Source: Augochlora pura
Lineage: Eukaryota; Arthropoda; Insecta; Hymenoptera; Halictidae
Direction of reading: 5' to 3'
NCBI RefSeq assembly: GCF_028453695.1
Contig: NC_135773.1
Span: forward strand, 20,770,001-20,834,000
DNA length: 64,000 bases
Of this stretch, positions 11,491 through 22,242 are shown piece by piece. The notes below the pieces were generated by a model. It made no database searches, had not been told where the DNA came from, and worked only from the letters and a program-made list of their open reading frames with translations. Both the position numbers and the translations under genes were made by a program. Numbering within the stretch: the stretch's first letter is position 1; each line of letters opens with the position of its first letter.

Positions 11491-11756
11491 CTGTATCATC
11501 CGTGAACGAAAACACGACGACCGTCGCTCGCGGACGGTCTAAATGACCGTCACCGCGCGCGCGGTTTTAATTGTTATGTAAAGCGGGTTGTTTCGTCCGC
11601 GAAGTCGAAGCCGAGAGAAGGGGCTGTATCATCCGTGAACGAGAACGCGACGACCGTCGTTCGCGGACGGTCCGAATCCTCGCGACCGCCTCCGCGCGCC
11701 GGTGTTAATTGTTATGTAAAGCGGGTCGTTTCGTCCGCGAAGTCGAAGAGAAGGGG
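11491..11756 (+). repeat. 133-bp GC-rich tandem duplication
   Basis: Unit 1 is 11491-11623, unit 2 is 11624-11756. Both begin CTGTATCATCCGTGAACGA and contain GTTATGTAAAGCGGGT and TTTCGTCCGCGAAGTCGAAG. Each holds a hairpin, GACCGTC-7 nt-GACGGTC, at 11519-11539 and 11652-11672. Divergence is concentrated in the segment between the hairpin and GTTATGTAAAGC. Confidence 0.9.
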
Positions 11757-12290
11757 CACGATCGACGGAGCACTGCCAAAACTTCGGGGGCGACCGGGCC
11801 GTTAATCATAGGAGGATCCCTCAAGGATCCGCCGCGTTGCGCAAGCGAAGGAGATCCGAAGAAGGCGAGCCGCGACCGTGAGCGAGCCAGCGTCCGGAGG
11901 GACGGTCCCTGGAACTATGCGGCTGTCGCGGCATAGATCGCGCGGCTTTATCTTTCCGTGGACGGTTACCGGTGCTTTTTCAACGACAGCCAGGACCTTC
12001 GGACGCCCACGCGTTCTCACGCCCACCTCTACGCTCCCTGCGCGCTCCTTTTTATTCGAACGGACGCTATTAATAGGCGCCGCGCGCGCTCCCGCTCTCT
12101 GTTCCCGACGTTCGGAACTTTGTCCTCATCCCCACCGTGGAACCGAAAGAAAACGTTTCTGGCTCCCTTCCATGGTGTGCTTGACGAGAACGAGACGCTG
12201 CCGGGACGCGATACGGGCGCTGCAACGTCGATAACGCCCGTAGGATTCGCTCGTCTCTTGTCCGATTCAATTGATTTCGAGAGACTGCGG
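11757..12290. other. GC-rich block
   Basis: Continuation of the CpG-rich island. Frames (for example 11878-12234, 11958-12686 plus; 12029-12304 minus) overlap on all strands and lack domains; the 242-codon frame runs into a CT microsatellite. Confidence 0.5.
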
Positions 12291-12456
12291 TTTCTCTCCT
12301 TCACTCTCTATCTCTCTTTCTCTTTCACTCTCTATCTATCTTTTTCACTCTCTATCTCTCTTTCTATCTCTATCTATCTCGATCTATCTCTATCTCTTTC
12401 ATTCACTCTCTATCTCTCTTTCCCTCTCTTCATCACTTTCTCTTCTTTTCTGTTTG
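12291..12456 (+). repeat. Pyrimidine (TCTATCTCTTTC)n microsatellite
   Basis: Imperfect pyrimidine repeat with TATC interruptions. It is again C/T on the plus strand, as at 4250 and 7606. Confidence 0.9.
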
Positions 12457-12960
12457 TTTCATTCGCCAACAAACAGGCCCGCACCGTCGCTCGAACGTCG
12501 GACGAGCTTCACACCTCTCTCACCACCACCACCGCCGCCGCGCCGTTTTACGTCCTCGTGTTTCGGGGGAGGGTGAAAGTCCAGACGGCGCCTGCAGGAC
12601 TGACTGCCCTCCCTCCGGTGTCTCCGTCTGACGACCACCTTTCCGTTAATCCGGCGAGCACGGGTCCCATCTTTTATCCCTTTTAAGTCGCTCTCCCCCT
12701 TTGGAAAACGCTGAACGCGGGAGTTTCTCGTGGTTCTCAAATCGAAGAAGACCCTCGGTCTGCACCTTGGTCCGATGCTCGTCGGACCGCGAGTCTTAAA
12801 AACATCGCGTGTTGGATCGCCATGAAATTTCGTTTTGCTTCGATTAACCGAAGGGTTAATCGAAGGTTCGAAGGTTCGTTGATAACAACGTTGGCATTGT
12901 GTAATCATTTACCTAGTGGACCCTCCCTTGTTCGAAGGGTCCTTCCATTTTCGAGGGTAA
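12457..12960. other. GC-rich block
   Basis: CpG-rich, with a CACCACCACCGCCGCCGC run near 12520-12543. No gene recognised. Confidence 0.5.
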
Positions 12961-13003
12961 TGTAAGAACGCTGTTAGAAAGCGTGCTGGGCTGCCCTGTA
13001 TCC

Positions 13004-13113
13004 AAGGCAAGCAAAATTAATAATTATTTAGGAATATTATATTTGGTTTAACTTTGACGACTGACCTTTATGCAAGACAAGCAAAATTAATAATTATTTA
13101 GGAATATTATATT
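13004..13113 (+). repeat. Direct repeat, 70-bp spacing
   Basis: CAAGCAAAATTAATAATTAT continuing to GGAATATTATATT occurs twice, from about 13008 and 13078, nearly identical for ~42 bp. A short local duplication. Confidence 0.85.
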
Positions 13114-13478
13114 AGCTACCCCGTCATTCGCGTTTTCCTTTGCGCGACACTCTTTCTTGGCTTCTCAGGTTCCCTTTTCTTGTAAAAGATTTGATTTATT
13201 TGTGTTAACGATATTTAATAGAAGATGCAAATAAAAGTAATGTAATTAGGGAACTATTTTGACATTACTTTGAACAGACATTATCTTGTTCATAGCAACC
13301 AATCATTGTTCAGCACAACAACTTAGATAACTTTAGAGACCATCTTTATTTTAATATAATTTAGAACATCTTTATTTTAATATTAACAAAGCATTCTGTT
13401 TTCCAAAAGATAACGCCTGCTATCGATCTGTTGAGCACATTCCAATCTATTCCAACTTCAAATTTCGCGTATATTAAC
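13114..13478. other. AT-rich spacer
   Basis: Contains a short direct repeat TTTATTTTAATATAATTTAG/CTTTATTTTAATATTAAC near 13345-13385. Nothing else seen. Confidence 0.45.
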
Positions 13479-13866
13479 CGTTTGCATTCGAGCGGCCATT
13501 TTGGAACACCACTAAAATTACTCCATCACCTTCTAATATAACACTTGCAGCAAGAAAGTTTAATTTTAGAGAAAATTGTTAAGAATAAAACTGTTGGTAC
13601 GAATCACAAGAATTAAAGGTTAAAATCAAATTTTTGATGAAGTTTATTTATATTTAGGGGTGATTTAATATTAATTAATTTTAAAAGATTAAATATATAT
13701 ATATAATGGAATGAATTTTATACTTATGTATTTTATTATATACTAATGTAATGTGATAAATTTTATTGAATTTATTATATTAATAGATTATTATATTATG
13801 AATTATTGTCGCTTAAAATGAAAATACTGTACACCAGAAAGATCGTTTCAAATTTCCTGCTAAAAT
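13479..13866 (-). mobile_element. TTAA element family A, interrupted copy
   Basis: TTAA then CCGTTTGCATTCGAGCGG (right arm first) from 13479 with family interior to about 13622. A decayed left arm (AAAATGAAAATACTGTACACC...) reappears at 13816-13866 after ~190 bp of unrelated AT-rich DNA. The far terminus is lost. Confidence 0.6.
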
Positions 13867-13899
13867 AAAGAAACGCGCAACCGATGAAGCATCGCAAGC

Positions 13900-14618
13900 A
13901 GTTGTAAGCCGGGAACGGTAGATTTTGTTTGAAAATACGAGGAGTGGCGAAGAAGAGGGTGACAGAATTCAGGAGCCAGGCGAGCATCCGCGTTGCGGAC
14001 GTAATAAAGCATTCATAGCGCTTTCCCCGGTGTTTTCCGACAGATCCTTATCGTCGGCGTGGATCTCGTTGCCGCGGGCTGGGGATGGCCGGCAATTTAT
14101 CGGCGACACTTGGCTCGGTAAAAGTGATATCGGCGAGTGTAAAAGTAGGGTCGAAATTCGAATCGGTCTGTATGTACAAGCGGGAGCCCCGCGCGCGCGC
14201 GTGTACACGTTCCTTCACGGAGCATTGTGTTGCCAGGGCGATTCGGTGACCCCCCGCGGATACGGCTACGCGCCGAGGGTGAATGAAAAGGGTGGCCACC
14301 ACCCCCGAACCACGGAATAAATATCGCGTACACGGGAACCCTCCATGTAAGAATTCCTAATTCCATACGCGGCGCATGGCCGGCGGAGCGAAGGGGGAAC
14401 GGAACCCTCGAACTTTATCGATCCTTCCCGGCTCCCTGTGTCCTTAGGGGGGGGAGAGGACACGAGCGGAAATCGAGCGAACCCCGTGTCGCGCGTGCCC
14501 CCCCTCGCCCTGGTACATCGCCTTTTTGCCTCGGCGCCGTCCTCCGGAGCGGCAATACCGTCGGTGAAACTGTGCGATTCCTTAAACAGGCGGTTCTCAA
14601 CGCGGGGCACGCGGTCCT
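13900..14618. other. GC-rich block
   Basis: CpG-dense with a CGCGCGCGCGTGTACACG tract near 14188-14206 and an 8-G run at 14448. Frames of up to 131 codons exist on both strands (13925-14320 plus, 14266-14658 minus); none is recognisable. Confidence 0.5.
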
Positions 14619-14622
14619 TTAA

Positions 14623-14863
14623 CCCCTTTGCACTCGAGTGGTGACTCCAAGGCACCACCTAAAATTATCCTATTTCATGACAAATTGATTTTGCTACAAT
14701 ATGGTTTAGATTGAAAAAATTGTCAAGTAGTAAAACTGTTGGCAGGAGTCACAAGAATAAATTTTATGTGCATAAAAATTGATTTTGTTAAATAGAATGG
14801 AAATACCACGAACCGGAAAAATTATTTCAGATTCACGGTTAAAATGGCTCCGAGTGCAAAGGG
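14623..14863 (-). mobile_element. TTAA element family A, near-complete copy
   Basis: Flanked by TTAA at 14619-14622 and 14864-14867. Right arm CCCCTTTGCACTCGAGTGGT comes first; the left arm ends ATGGCTCCGAGTGCAAAGGG. 241 bp, non-coding. Confidence 0.9.
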
Positions 14864-14867
14864 TTAA

Positions 14868-14925
14868 CCCCTATGCCGTACTATTTTCTTCATAGTTGGA
14901 GGGATCAGCAATTTTTCTACTGTAA
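14868..14925 (-). mobile_element. TTAA element family B, end fragment
   Basis: Starts CCCCTATGCCGTACTATTTT, the inverse of the family B end (AAAATGGTACGTCAAGGGG). It uses the same TTAA (14864-14867) that bounds the preceding family A copy. Only ~58 bp is recognisable. Confidence 0.65.
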
Positions 14926-14981
14926 TAATTTCTTAGAGGGAGAAGGAGAAACGTTTATTGCGTTTGTCTACATTTACTTAA

Positions 14982-15579
14982 CACGTTGAACGCCGCGTCA
15001 CCCAAATATGGGTGACACTAATTTCTGACCAATCTCCGAAATTCATTTTTGTTGTAATATATTTGAAGAAATTGAATTTGACTAGTTAATTCTAACTATC
15101 CTATATAAATATATAGATTTAATTGTACATATTGATATCATAGGTCCTATCCTAATAAAATAGGCCCTAAATTGGTCCTAAGAATTTAATTGCAAAAAGA
15201 CAGTGCACATATAAAGATTAGCACAATAGATCAGTAGATATAAAAGCGTGGAAAAAAGCTGGCTAGTACTTGTTAAATTATTTGTGGATCAATGAATAAT
15301 TTAGTTTTCTTCTTGTCTTTGAACAATGACGTATACTCGTCTTAACACGTTGAGTGTCGATAATCAGCCACTAAAATATCCACGTCGTTAAAGAAATTTA
15401 ATTAATTAAAGCGAAACTAGAAAGTTAATATTTATCATAGGGGATGGTATTAGAACTCTTTCGCAACCGAAACATTCTAGTCAAATTCAGTTTGTTCAAA
15501 TATAATGCAATAAAATGAATTTTCAAAATTGGTCAGAAATTAGTGTCAGCCATACGTGGCTGACGTGGCGCTCAACGTG
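14982..15579. mobile_element. TTAA element family D, long-arm copy
   Basis: TTAA at 14978-14981 and 15580-15583. Ends CACGTTGAACGCCGCG and (inverted) CACGTTGAGCGCCACG; the two arms match imperfectly over roughly 100 bp, including ACACTAATTTCTGACCAAT. Each arm carries a subterminal palindrome, GTCACCCAAATATGGGTGAC or GTCAGCCATACGTGGCTGAC. No coding frame. Confidence 0.8.
15346..15579 (+). mobile_element. TTAA element family D, short copy inside the longer unit
   Basis: An additional end, CACGTTGAGTGTCGATAATC, follows TTAA at 15342-15345 and pairs with the shared right end at 15579 to give a 234-bp unit. The interval may therefore be a full short copy next to a truncated second copy rather than one 598-bp element. 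Confidence 0.55.
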
Positions 15580-15583
15580 TTAA

Positions 15584-16357
15584 CTCTCACAGCGACTATA
15601 TTATGTCGCTGTATAATTTGCTATATTATTATATAGCAATGTTAACTCTTGCATTGTTCTATACCTGGAATGGTACTGGTAGCATAGATTTACCTGTCGA
15701 TTCCAACAATAGTAATTGTTTCTCGAACTCACCACTTAGCGATAATAATATCGATAAAAGAACGAATCTCCGTCCCTTCATGTTCATCGCTGCGAATTTT
15801 CTTCCCCGATTCGTGTATCGTCTGGGTTAAAACCATTGGTCGATATTTTATTTATCCGGGGAATAAAAAAATTACACCGGACGAGGGGTTGTAATTTCCT
15901 GGCGAGTTCTATCGGCGACGGGAACCCGAACCCGGGAGTCTACGCTGTCGCGAAAGCAGAGTGTTTATCGCCAGTCGGCCGCCTCCTGTTTCACGGTCAA
16001 CGTGCGTGCGGCCCCTGCCAGTCTGGGCGTCGGGACGCCCGGCGCCACGTCTGTACGCCCCTGCACCCTCGCCGCCCGCGGTGTCTCGTAAATTCAGGAG
16101 CGGATCGCGACGCTCGCTCTCCCGTTTCGCCGGCGCGTTCCGTTCCGTTCCGTTTCGTTCCGTTATCGTTGCTCGGGCATCGTCAGCTATATAATCTCGC
16201 ATTTTTCTCTTTTTTTTTCTTTTGGTCGTTAGGGTTTCGATCGTGCTAGATTCGCGCCATGCTCGATTCGACCGTACCACGCGTACCGACGATATTACCG
16301 CCGTTCTTTCCTATTCGCGTACGATCTTTATTTTTAGACGTTTTCTGGAATCCCTTT
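15584..16357. other. AT-rich spacer then GC-rich block
   Basis: AT-rich to about 15835, then a CpG-rich block to ~16350 including a CGTTCCGTTCCGTTTCGTTC repeat near 16136-16160. Frames on both strands (15836-16249, 15909-16280) are not recognisable. Confidence 0.5.
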
Positions 16358-16361
16358 TTAA

Positions 16362-16604
16362 CCCTTTGCACTCGAAGCCATTTTGATTATTAATCTAAAA
16401 TAATCATTTCTAGCTTACAGTATCTCCATTTTACGTGATAAAGTTGGTATTTCATACACATGAAATTCATTCTTGTGAAACTCGTACCAACAGTTTTACG
16501 GTTAACAATTTTTTAATTCTAAACTTTGTTAGTATAAAAATGATTTTGGAACGTGATATAATAATTTCAGTGGTGCCTCAGAGTCACCACTCGAGTGCAA
16601 AGGG
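16362..16604 (+). mobile_element. TTAA element family A, complete copy
   Basis: TTAA-CCCTTTGCACTCGAAGCC...GTCACCACTCGAGTGCAAAGGG-TTAA, 243 bp. One of the least decayed copies and a good reference for the family. The right arm contains the palindrome CACTCGAGTG. Confidence 0.93.
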
Positions 16605-16686
16605 TTAATTTATCGTCTACCAAAATTGGTACATAAGACCATGCTCTATTTATTTTTATTTGATACTTTACATTAGATAATTTTAA

Positions 16687-16914
16687 CACATTAAAATCGT
16701 GGTACACGCTTAAATAGCTATTCAGTGCGTTAAAAAATTATCTTATGACAAGTTAGAATCCAAGAAATAATTTTCACCAAAAGAATAGATCCATGATAAG
16801 TCTGCTTCGTAATTATATTGACAATAATTGATAAATAAACATAATATATTGATTTTTAAAGCTTCAATTGACCAGAAGGAAAAGTCGACTAAATACAGCT
16901 CGGCACAGAACGTG
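16687..16914 (+). mobile_element. TTAA element family D, decayed copy
   Basis: TTAA at 16683 and 16915. Ends CACATTAAAATCG and CAGAACGTG; the inner right arm TTGACCAGAAGGAAAAGTCG weakly matches TTGGTCAGAAATTAGTGTCA of the 15-kb copy. The palindrome is lost. Confidence 0.5.
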
Positions 16915-16952
16915 TTAATTAATGTTATAGTATAAAGGGGGCCAGCTTATGG

Positions 16953-17417
16953 TAGAATTATATTATAGGAAAGCATAGCTTCTATTTTGTTAGTAACAAA
17001 AATGAGTAGATTAAATATAAAATAGATTAAGTACAAAATAGTGAAAATATTAAAAGAATTTGGAAACATCGTTGCATTGTTTTCACTTCACTGAAATAAT
17101 TAAAGAACAATGTCAACGTCTTTGTAGCTCCTGTATCTCGTAATTAGTCGAGACAATTTTTATTTTAAGCTCAGAGACATTGAGTCATTTATTATTATAC
17201 ATAGTAGAACAACTATATTATAGGGAAACAAAGATTCTATTTTGTTTATCACAGAAATGATTATATACAAAATAGATTAAATTCAAAATAATGAAAATAT
17301 AAAAAGAATTCAATTTTCACCTCACTGAAATAATTAAAGAACAATATCAACGTCTATGTATTTCGTAATTAGTTAAGAGAATTTTTATTTGAAGCTCAAA
17401 GGCATTGAGTCATTTAT
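16953..17417 (+). repeat. Tandem duplication of ~240 bp
   Basis: Unit 1 16953-17192, unit 2 17204-17417. Shared blocks include TTCACTTCACTGAAATAATT/TTCACCTCACTGAAATAATT, AAAGAACAATGTCAACGTCT and CATTGAGTCATTTAT. Divergence and small deletions in unit 2 imply an old duplication. No coding. Confidence 0.85.
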
Positions 17418-17662
17418 CTTTTGCATGAAAGATGGAACGATCTTATTAATATGATCGACCTCTTCAAATATCGTTGTAAAAATATAATTGATAATAATGT
17501 TTGATTTTTGCGAATAAGTTAGAAGAATTAAAATAAATTCTCTATGAAAACGGACACGTAGAATCATTGTACAGCGCCATTATTATTACCCCTGACTTAC
17601 ACCACAGTATTATAATAAAAGTGAAAATAAATCTGTCTCTCTTTTAACTAATATTTATCACT
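17418..17662. other. AT-rich spacer
   Basis: No feature recognised. Confidence 0.5.
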
Positions 17663-17666
17663 TTAA

Positions 17667-17910
17667 CCCTTTGCACTCAAGGCGCCATTAAAATTGTTAT
17701 AACACGTTCCAAAATTATTTTTATAAATATCACCGAAGCATAGATTGAAAAGATCGATGAAAGTGTAACATGATTGTTACGAAAATGTTATATGAGTCAC
17801 GAGACTCAATTTCACACGCACAGAATCAATTTTGTTACATAAAATGGAAATACTAAAAGTCGGAAAAATGATTTTTGATTTGCAGTTGAAATGGCTTCGA
17901 GTGCAAAGGG
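17667..17910 (-). mobile_element. TTAA element family A, complete copy
   Basis: TTAA-CCCTTTGCACTCAAGGCG...ATGGCTTCGAGTGCAAAGGG-TTAA, 244 bp, right arm first. Confidence 0.92.
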
Positions 17911-18600
17911 TTAATATTTATCCCTTCTCTCTCAAGCGAAAATTACCCTAACATTTCGTTTCGCGAAACGTCCGAGATCGAACCCAGGTCCTAAACAACG
18001 GCGTACGAAGCGATATCGGAGCTCAGTGACATAATGAACTACCATAGAAGCGAACGTCCGATTAAAAGCAGCAGATTGCTCGCATCTTGACCTAATTTTC
18101 GACATCTGAGCGATGCCAGACGCGTCGCTCGTTCACGGTTGCATCGGCCGCGGCGAACAAAGTTGCGTTTGCTTCTTTGCAGCGCGGCTAGAGAGAGAGA
18201 GAGACCGTAAGCAGAGTTGTACACACGGTTGTATATACGGTGGTAAAAACGAAGGACGTTCGAAAGATTAAATTGCGATTCGCTGTCGTTGTCGCGGGGC
18301 CTGTGTACGATCACAGGATGGACGGGGTCCTCCCGTTCGCCGGTTGGAAAGTCAGGACCTTCGGGCGCGCACACGGCACACGCACGCGGGACACACGTTC
18401 TCGCGGGAATTACGTCCTGCAATTTAACGCCGGATCGCAAAGTGTGCGCACACTTTGCACGAGCACGAGCTGGCATAAATAAGGTGAAGGTTGGCGATAT
18501 GGAACAACTGATTTCAAACGTTCGCCGCGCGTAGAGAAATTTACTAACGCGCGTTTGGAAAAATTCAAACATTTTCCAATGGTAAAAGATGAGAAGATGG
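17911..18600. other. GC-rich block
   Basis: CpG-rich between about 17960 and 18540; short (GA)n at 18193-18205. A 177-codon minus frame (18039-18572) overlaps two plus frames of ~80 codons; none has a recognisable domain. Confidence 0.5.
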
Positions 18601-18623
18601 ACTAAAAGATGGTTTATTTATTA

Positions 18624-18800
18624 GCACGTTAAGCATCGAAAATCAATCGCAGAAAATCTCACGAAATAGTAAAATAATGCTGTTTTACTAAACAAATTAT
18701 TTTCATTTGATTAGAGTGAATATTTCTAAGGGATGATTACGACGCGAAAGAGTTAATATATTATCAACTAATCAAAGTGATTTGATTAGGAAAACTGAAA
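18624..18800 (+). mobile_element. TTAA element family D, left-arm relic
   Basis: TTAGCACGTTAAGCATCGAAAATCA resembles the 15346 end (TTAACACGTTGAGTGTCGAT), and AAGGGATGATTACGACGCGA resembles its interior. No right end was found. Confidence 0.4.
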
Positions 18801-18975
18801 GAAGAAAGAATTTATCATGGTGGATGATATTTACAAAATTCATTCTTATTTATTTTTATTTTTAAGAGTTAAAATTTGATCAGTAAAACTGGAAGAAGAA
18901 AGTTAGAATTTATCATGGTGGATGATATTTTAACTCTTAAAAATAAAAATGAATAAAATGAATTTTGTAAATTGA
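18801..18975. repeat. Long inverted repeat with embedded direct repeat
   Basis: Arm 1 at 18829-18875 (TTTACAAAATTCATTCTTAT...) and arm 2 at 18926-18973 are near-perfect reverse complements of ~46 bp around a ~50-bp loop. GAATTTATCATGGTGGATGA occurs directly at 18809 and 18906. Transcribed, it would fold into a strong hairpin. Confidence 0.85.
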
Positions 18976-19083
18976 ATAACAACCAGTTTTATCTATACAT
19001 AATCGACGCCGTGTTTTACGTGTAACGCATAAAATCCACCTAAATGTATCGCTATGTCCTGTATTATCTACCTTTATTACCAT

Positions 19084-19239
19084 TATAATGTTTATACACA
19101 GCTTTCGCAAGAAATTACAGATTATAATGTTTATACACAGTTTTTACATGAAATTACAGATTATAATGTTTATACCCAGCTTTCTTAAGAAATTACAGAT
19201 TACAATCTTCATACACAGCTTCCATATAAAATTACAGAT
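19084..19239 (+). repeat. 39-bp tandem repeat, four units
   Basis: TATAATGTTTATACACAG starts at 19084 and 19123 and continues at 39-bp steps; units end AAATTACAGAT. 39 is a multiple of 3, so a repetitive frame (MFIHSF...KLQI) results; not a gene. Confidence 0.9.
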
Positions 19240-19808
19240 TTTACTGAGAAATAGAAAAATTATTTTCGGAGAAAGAACTTTTCAGTCTCGAACGTACATA
19301 TTTAATCGCCCCGTGTCAGAAACGTCGTGCAGTTCAGTAAATCAAACATTCGCTTGCCGGAATAATGCCGGCAATTAATTGTGGGAGGAAATGTAAATTG
19401 CTCGGTTTTTGTTGGCGGCGGGATGTCGACGGTTTCGTTTCGTCTACCCGGTATATTGGGTGGCCGTTTTAACGCAGGAAAGCTACTTATTCCCCGTCGG
19501 CTCGGAGCCTCGCCGGCAATCATACGGCATTAACACTTTAACCTACTCGTTCACGGAGCTCTCACCATTTCAGCCGCGGAGTTCTCCTCTTCCATTCAAA
19601 CGGTCAACACGATGTATTTAAATGCAACAATTTACCGTCTCTCAGTACTTTTCAACGTCTTTTCCTGTCGGTTTATTTTCGATCTATAGTTTGGAAACGT
19701 TGAAAAATTCTGTGTACATTTTCTGATAGTTCTTCTGTATCGAAAAAATTCGAATTGCAACAACGAATTTTGGACATGATAATGACTACTGTACAGACGA
19801 TAATAAGG
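19240..19808. other. GC-rich block then AT-rich spacer
   Basis: Moderately GC-rich 19290-19620, AT-rich after. No feature recognised. Confidence 0.45.
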
Positions 19809-20088
19809 GCCTTTGTATGTATTAACTATAAATAGTAAATTAATTAAATCATTTTTCTGGCGTCTAGTATTTTTATTTTATGTAACAAAATTCATTTGAT
19901 GCATATGATATTGAGTTTCTTGACTCATGTAACACTTAAACTTTAACCTGACATAACCTAACTCATGTAACACTTAAACTTTTAACAATTTTTTAAATCT
20001 AAGCTTTGATAATATATATAAAAATAATTTTGGAATGTATCACAACAATTTTAACGACTACGCAGAGTCGCCACTCGTGGTCAAAGGG
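19809..20088 (+). mobile_element. TTAA element family A, diverged copy
   Basis: Interior and right arm are clear (TTTCTGGCGTCTAGTATTTT, CGCAGAGTCGCCACTCGTGG, then TCAAAGGG). The left terminus is decayed (CCTTTGTATG) and ACTCATGTAACACTTAAACTT is duplicated internally (~19923 and ~19962), making the copy long. Confidence 0.7.
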
Positions 20089-21215
20089 TTTATTCAGACT
20101 AATGAAATTAAACATTTTTCCAACGGTATAATAAACGAATTTGTTGTTACTTGTGCACCGAATCTTGAATATTTTCCTTTTGTTTCCCCATAGATTGTAC
20201 CGTTTGCTGGGAAAGTCCGAAAGACCTTCTAATAGTTCTTTTTACTTTCCCTTCCATTTAACGACTATTAACGTGATCAAGATAAAGTATAATAATTAAA
20301 GTGTTCCGTGTTCCTTGAACCAGCGCTTACCCCCGCCGACGGTTCAAGAACGCTCGCATTGGGTTCCATTTTCTATGGTTTATGAGGATATGGCTGGGAG
20401 TTCTAATTTTTTATACGACTTGTCAACGAGACGAGACGAATTATTTCACGGCGATTCACGCGAAAAACACGTTCGCGCCAATTGTCACGGTTGCTCGCCT
20501 CTAGCCGCTCGCTCACTAAATCGTCGCGAACGATTGGAGGGTTAATGGACCTCGCCTAAGGGTACTTAACCCTCGTCACCGACGGTCACCTGGTTAAAAG
20601 TTACGCGGACGCAGCGGTTAATCCGACCGACAACGCGAGAAAGCGTGCGTGCATTACCGCAAACGTAATCGGCCTTTGAAGATTCCCCTTAATGGATCCC
20701 ACCGAAAGAGCAGCTTATACCGCCGCACCGATTAGAGCGTTATCTTACGTGCGAACGAACCTTCGCGAGAGCAGGACGCTCCGCTTAAATGCGAACGCGA
20801 TGATCGTCGCCGGACGACTGTCTATCGACGAGAAAGCATCGCGACCGAACGAGACATTCGAAGACATTTGAAAACTAAATACGGTATGAAATTGCGAAGG
20901 AGATCGGAGACGGCGGCTAAATTATTCGATGCCCGGCAACGAAAACACCATAACTCGGTCTCCGTTGATAAATGGTCCTAGATAAAAGCAAACTCGAGGA
21001 CGTTAATGGCGCTACGCCTCAGACTTTTGTGACTTCGAAAACCCACTGTGTCATTATATCGTCATTACCCACGGCTAGTATCTGGCTCGGCAGTATATCT
21101 CGCGGGTTACAAAACTTCAAAATCCTTTGGGACGATAATGCCTCGTCGACGAACAATGGAAACATTTTAGGCCGGCGAAGGGTTCACGAACCCCTTTTTA
21201 CCTTGTGATCTTTTA
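20089..21215. other. AT-rich spacer then GC-rich block
   Basis: AT-rich to about 20310, then CpG-rich to 21210, with GGTTAAT/TTAACC motifs near 20540-20620. Frames at 20315-20545 and 20972-21208 have no recognisable domain. Confidence 0.5.
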
Positions 21216-21346
21216 ATTGACATTTCTGACGCGGTCGTACTTTAAGAATTATATTTGAACAAGTTGTTGGGAACGGATGGGCTAATTGCGTGCTCCATTT
21301 TTTCTGGGGTAATTTTCGCTTCAATTTTTTTAGGGGGTAGTTTTCT

Positions 21347-21712
21347 ATAGAAGTGAATGCAGCGTTATGTAGAATATAATATTGCCATATAGATGGGCAA
21401 TGTTATATTGAAGTGAATGTAGTGTTATATAAAATATAATAGTGCCATATAGATGGGCAATGTTATATTGAAGTGAATGTAGTGTTATATAGAATATAAT
21501 ATTGTCATATAGATGGGTTGTGTTATACAGGGATGAATGTAGTGTTATATAGAATATAATATTGCCAAAAAATGGGTAGTGTTATATGGAATATAATATT
21601 GCCAAAAAATGGGTAGTGTTATATGGAATATAATATGGTCATATAGAAGTGAATATAGTGTTATATAGAATATAATATTGTTATATAAATGAGTAGTGTT
21701 ATATAGAATACA
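21347..21712 (+). repeat. 60-bp tandem repeat, about six units
   Basis: AGTGTTATATAGAATATAAT recurs at exact 60-bp steps from 21361 to 21541; later units are shortened by loss of the GAAGTGAATGT segment. The unit also contains GCCATATAGATGGGCAATG. Confidence 0.92.
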
Positions 21713-22240
21713 GCATTTAATACTTTTATTTCCACCAAATTAATATACCTATTGCTTGCATCATATACTAAAAAACGTACATTGTTATGTAATTTAAAAT
21801 GACTTTTACAATATTACTAATATCAAAACAAGAACTCCTGTTTGTATATTTCTATTTCCTATTATTTTTAATGAAGAAATATACAAATATAATGTTTTCC
21901 TAAATTATTTTTAAATATATAAAGTGTTTCAGTTCAATGGAGATCACAGCACTATTACTGCGAATAATTATAAACTCAAAATAAATTCTACATTTTTACT
22001 GACATTTAAACTAAAGCCAAAAAGAAACTATATATATATTTATATTAAATATACTTTGTATATTTATATTAAAAATATACATTGTATATTTATATTAAAA
22101 ATATACATTGTATATTTACGTTCTTTTTACTAACGAAATATAAAAATAAGGTGTTTCGTTAAGTTTTCGTTGAAATACCAAAGATAAAAGTTACTTTTAT
22201 ACACTAATTAACTTAAGTACCGACGTTCGACGATTTGTTA
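21713..22240. other. AT-rich spacer with 26-bp repeat
   Basis: AT-rich. At about 22058-22130, GTATATTTATATTAAAAATA recurs at 22058, 22084 and 22110 (26-bp period). No gene. Confidence 0.6.
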
Positions 22241-22242
22241 TA

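Noticed and set aside
11958..12686. 242-codon frame, plus strand
   Set aside because: A third of it is the TCTATCTC microsatellite; no recognisable protein and opposed minus frames are equally open.
18039..18572. 177-codon frame, minus strand
   Set aside because: GC-block frame with overlapping plus frames and a (GA) microsatellite inside; nothing recognisable.
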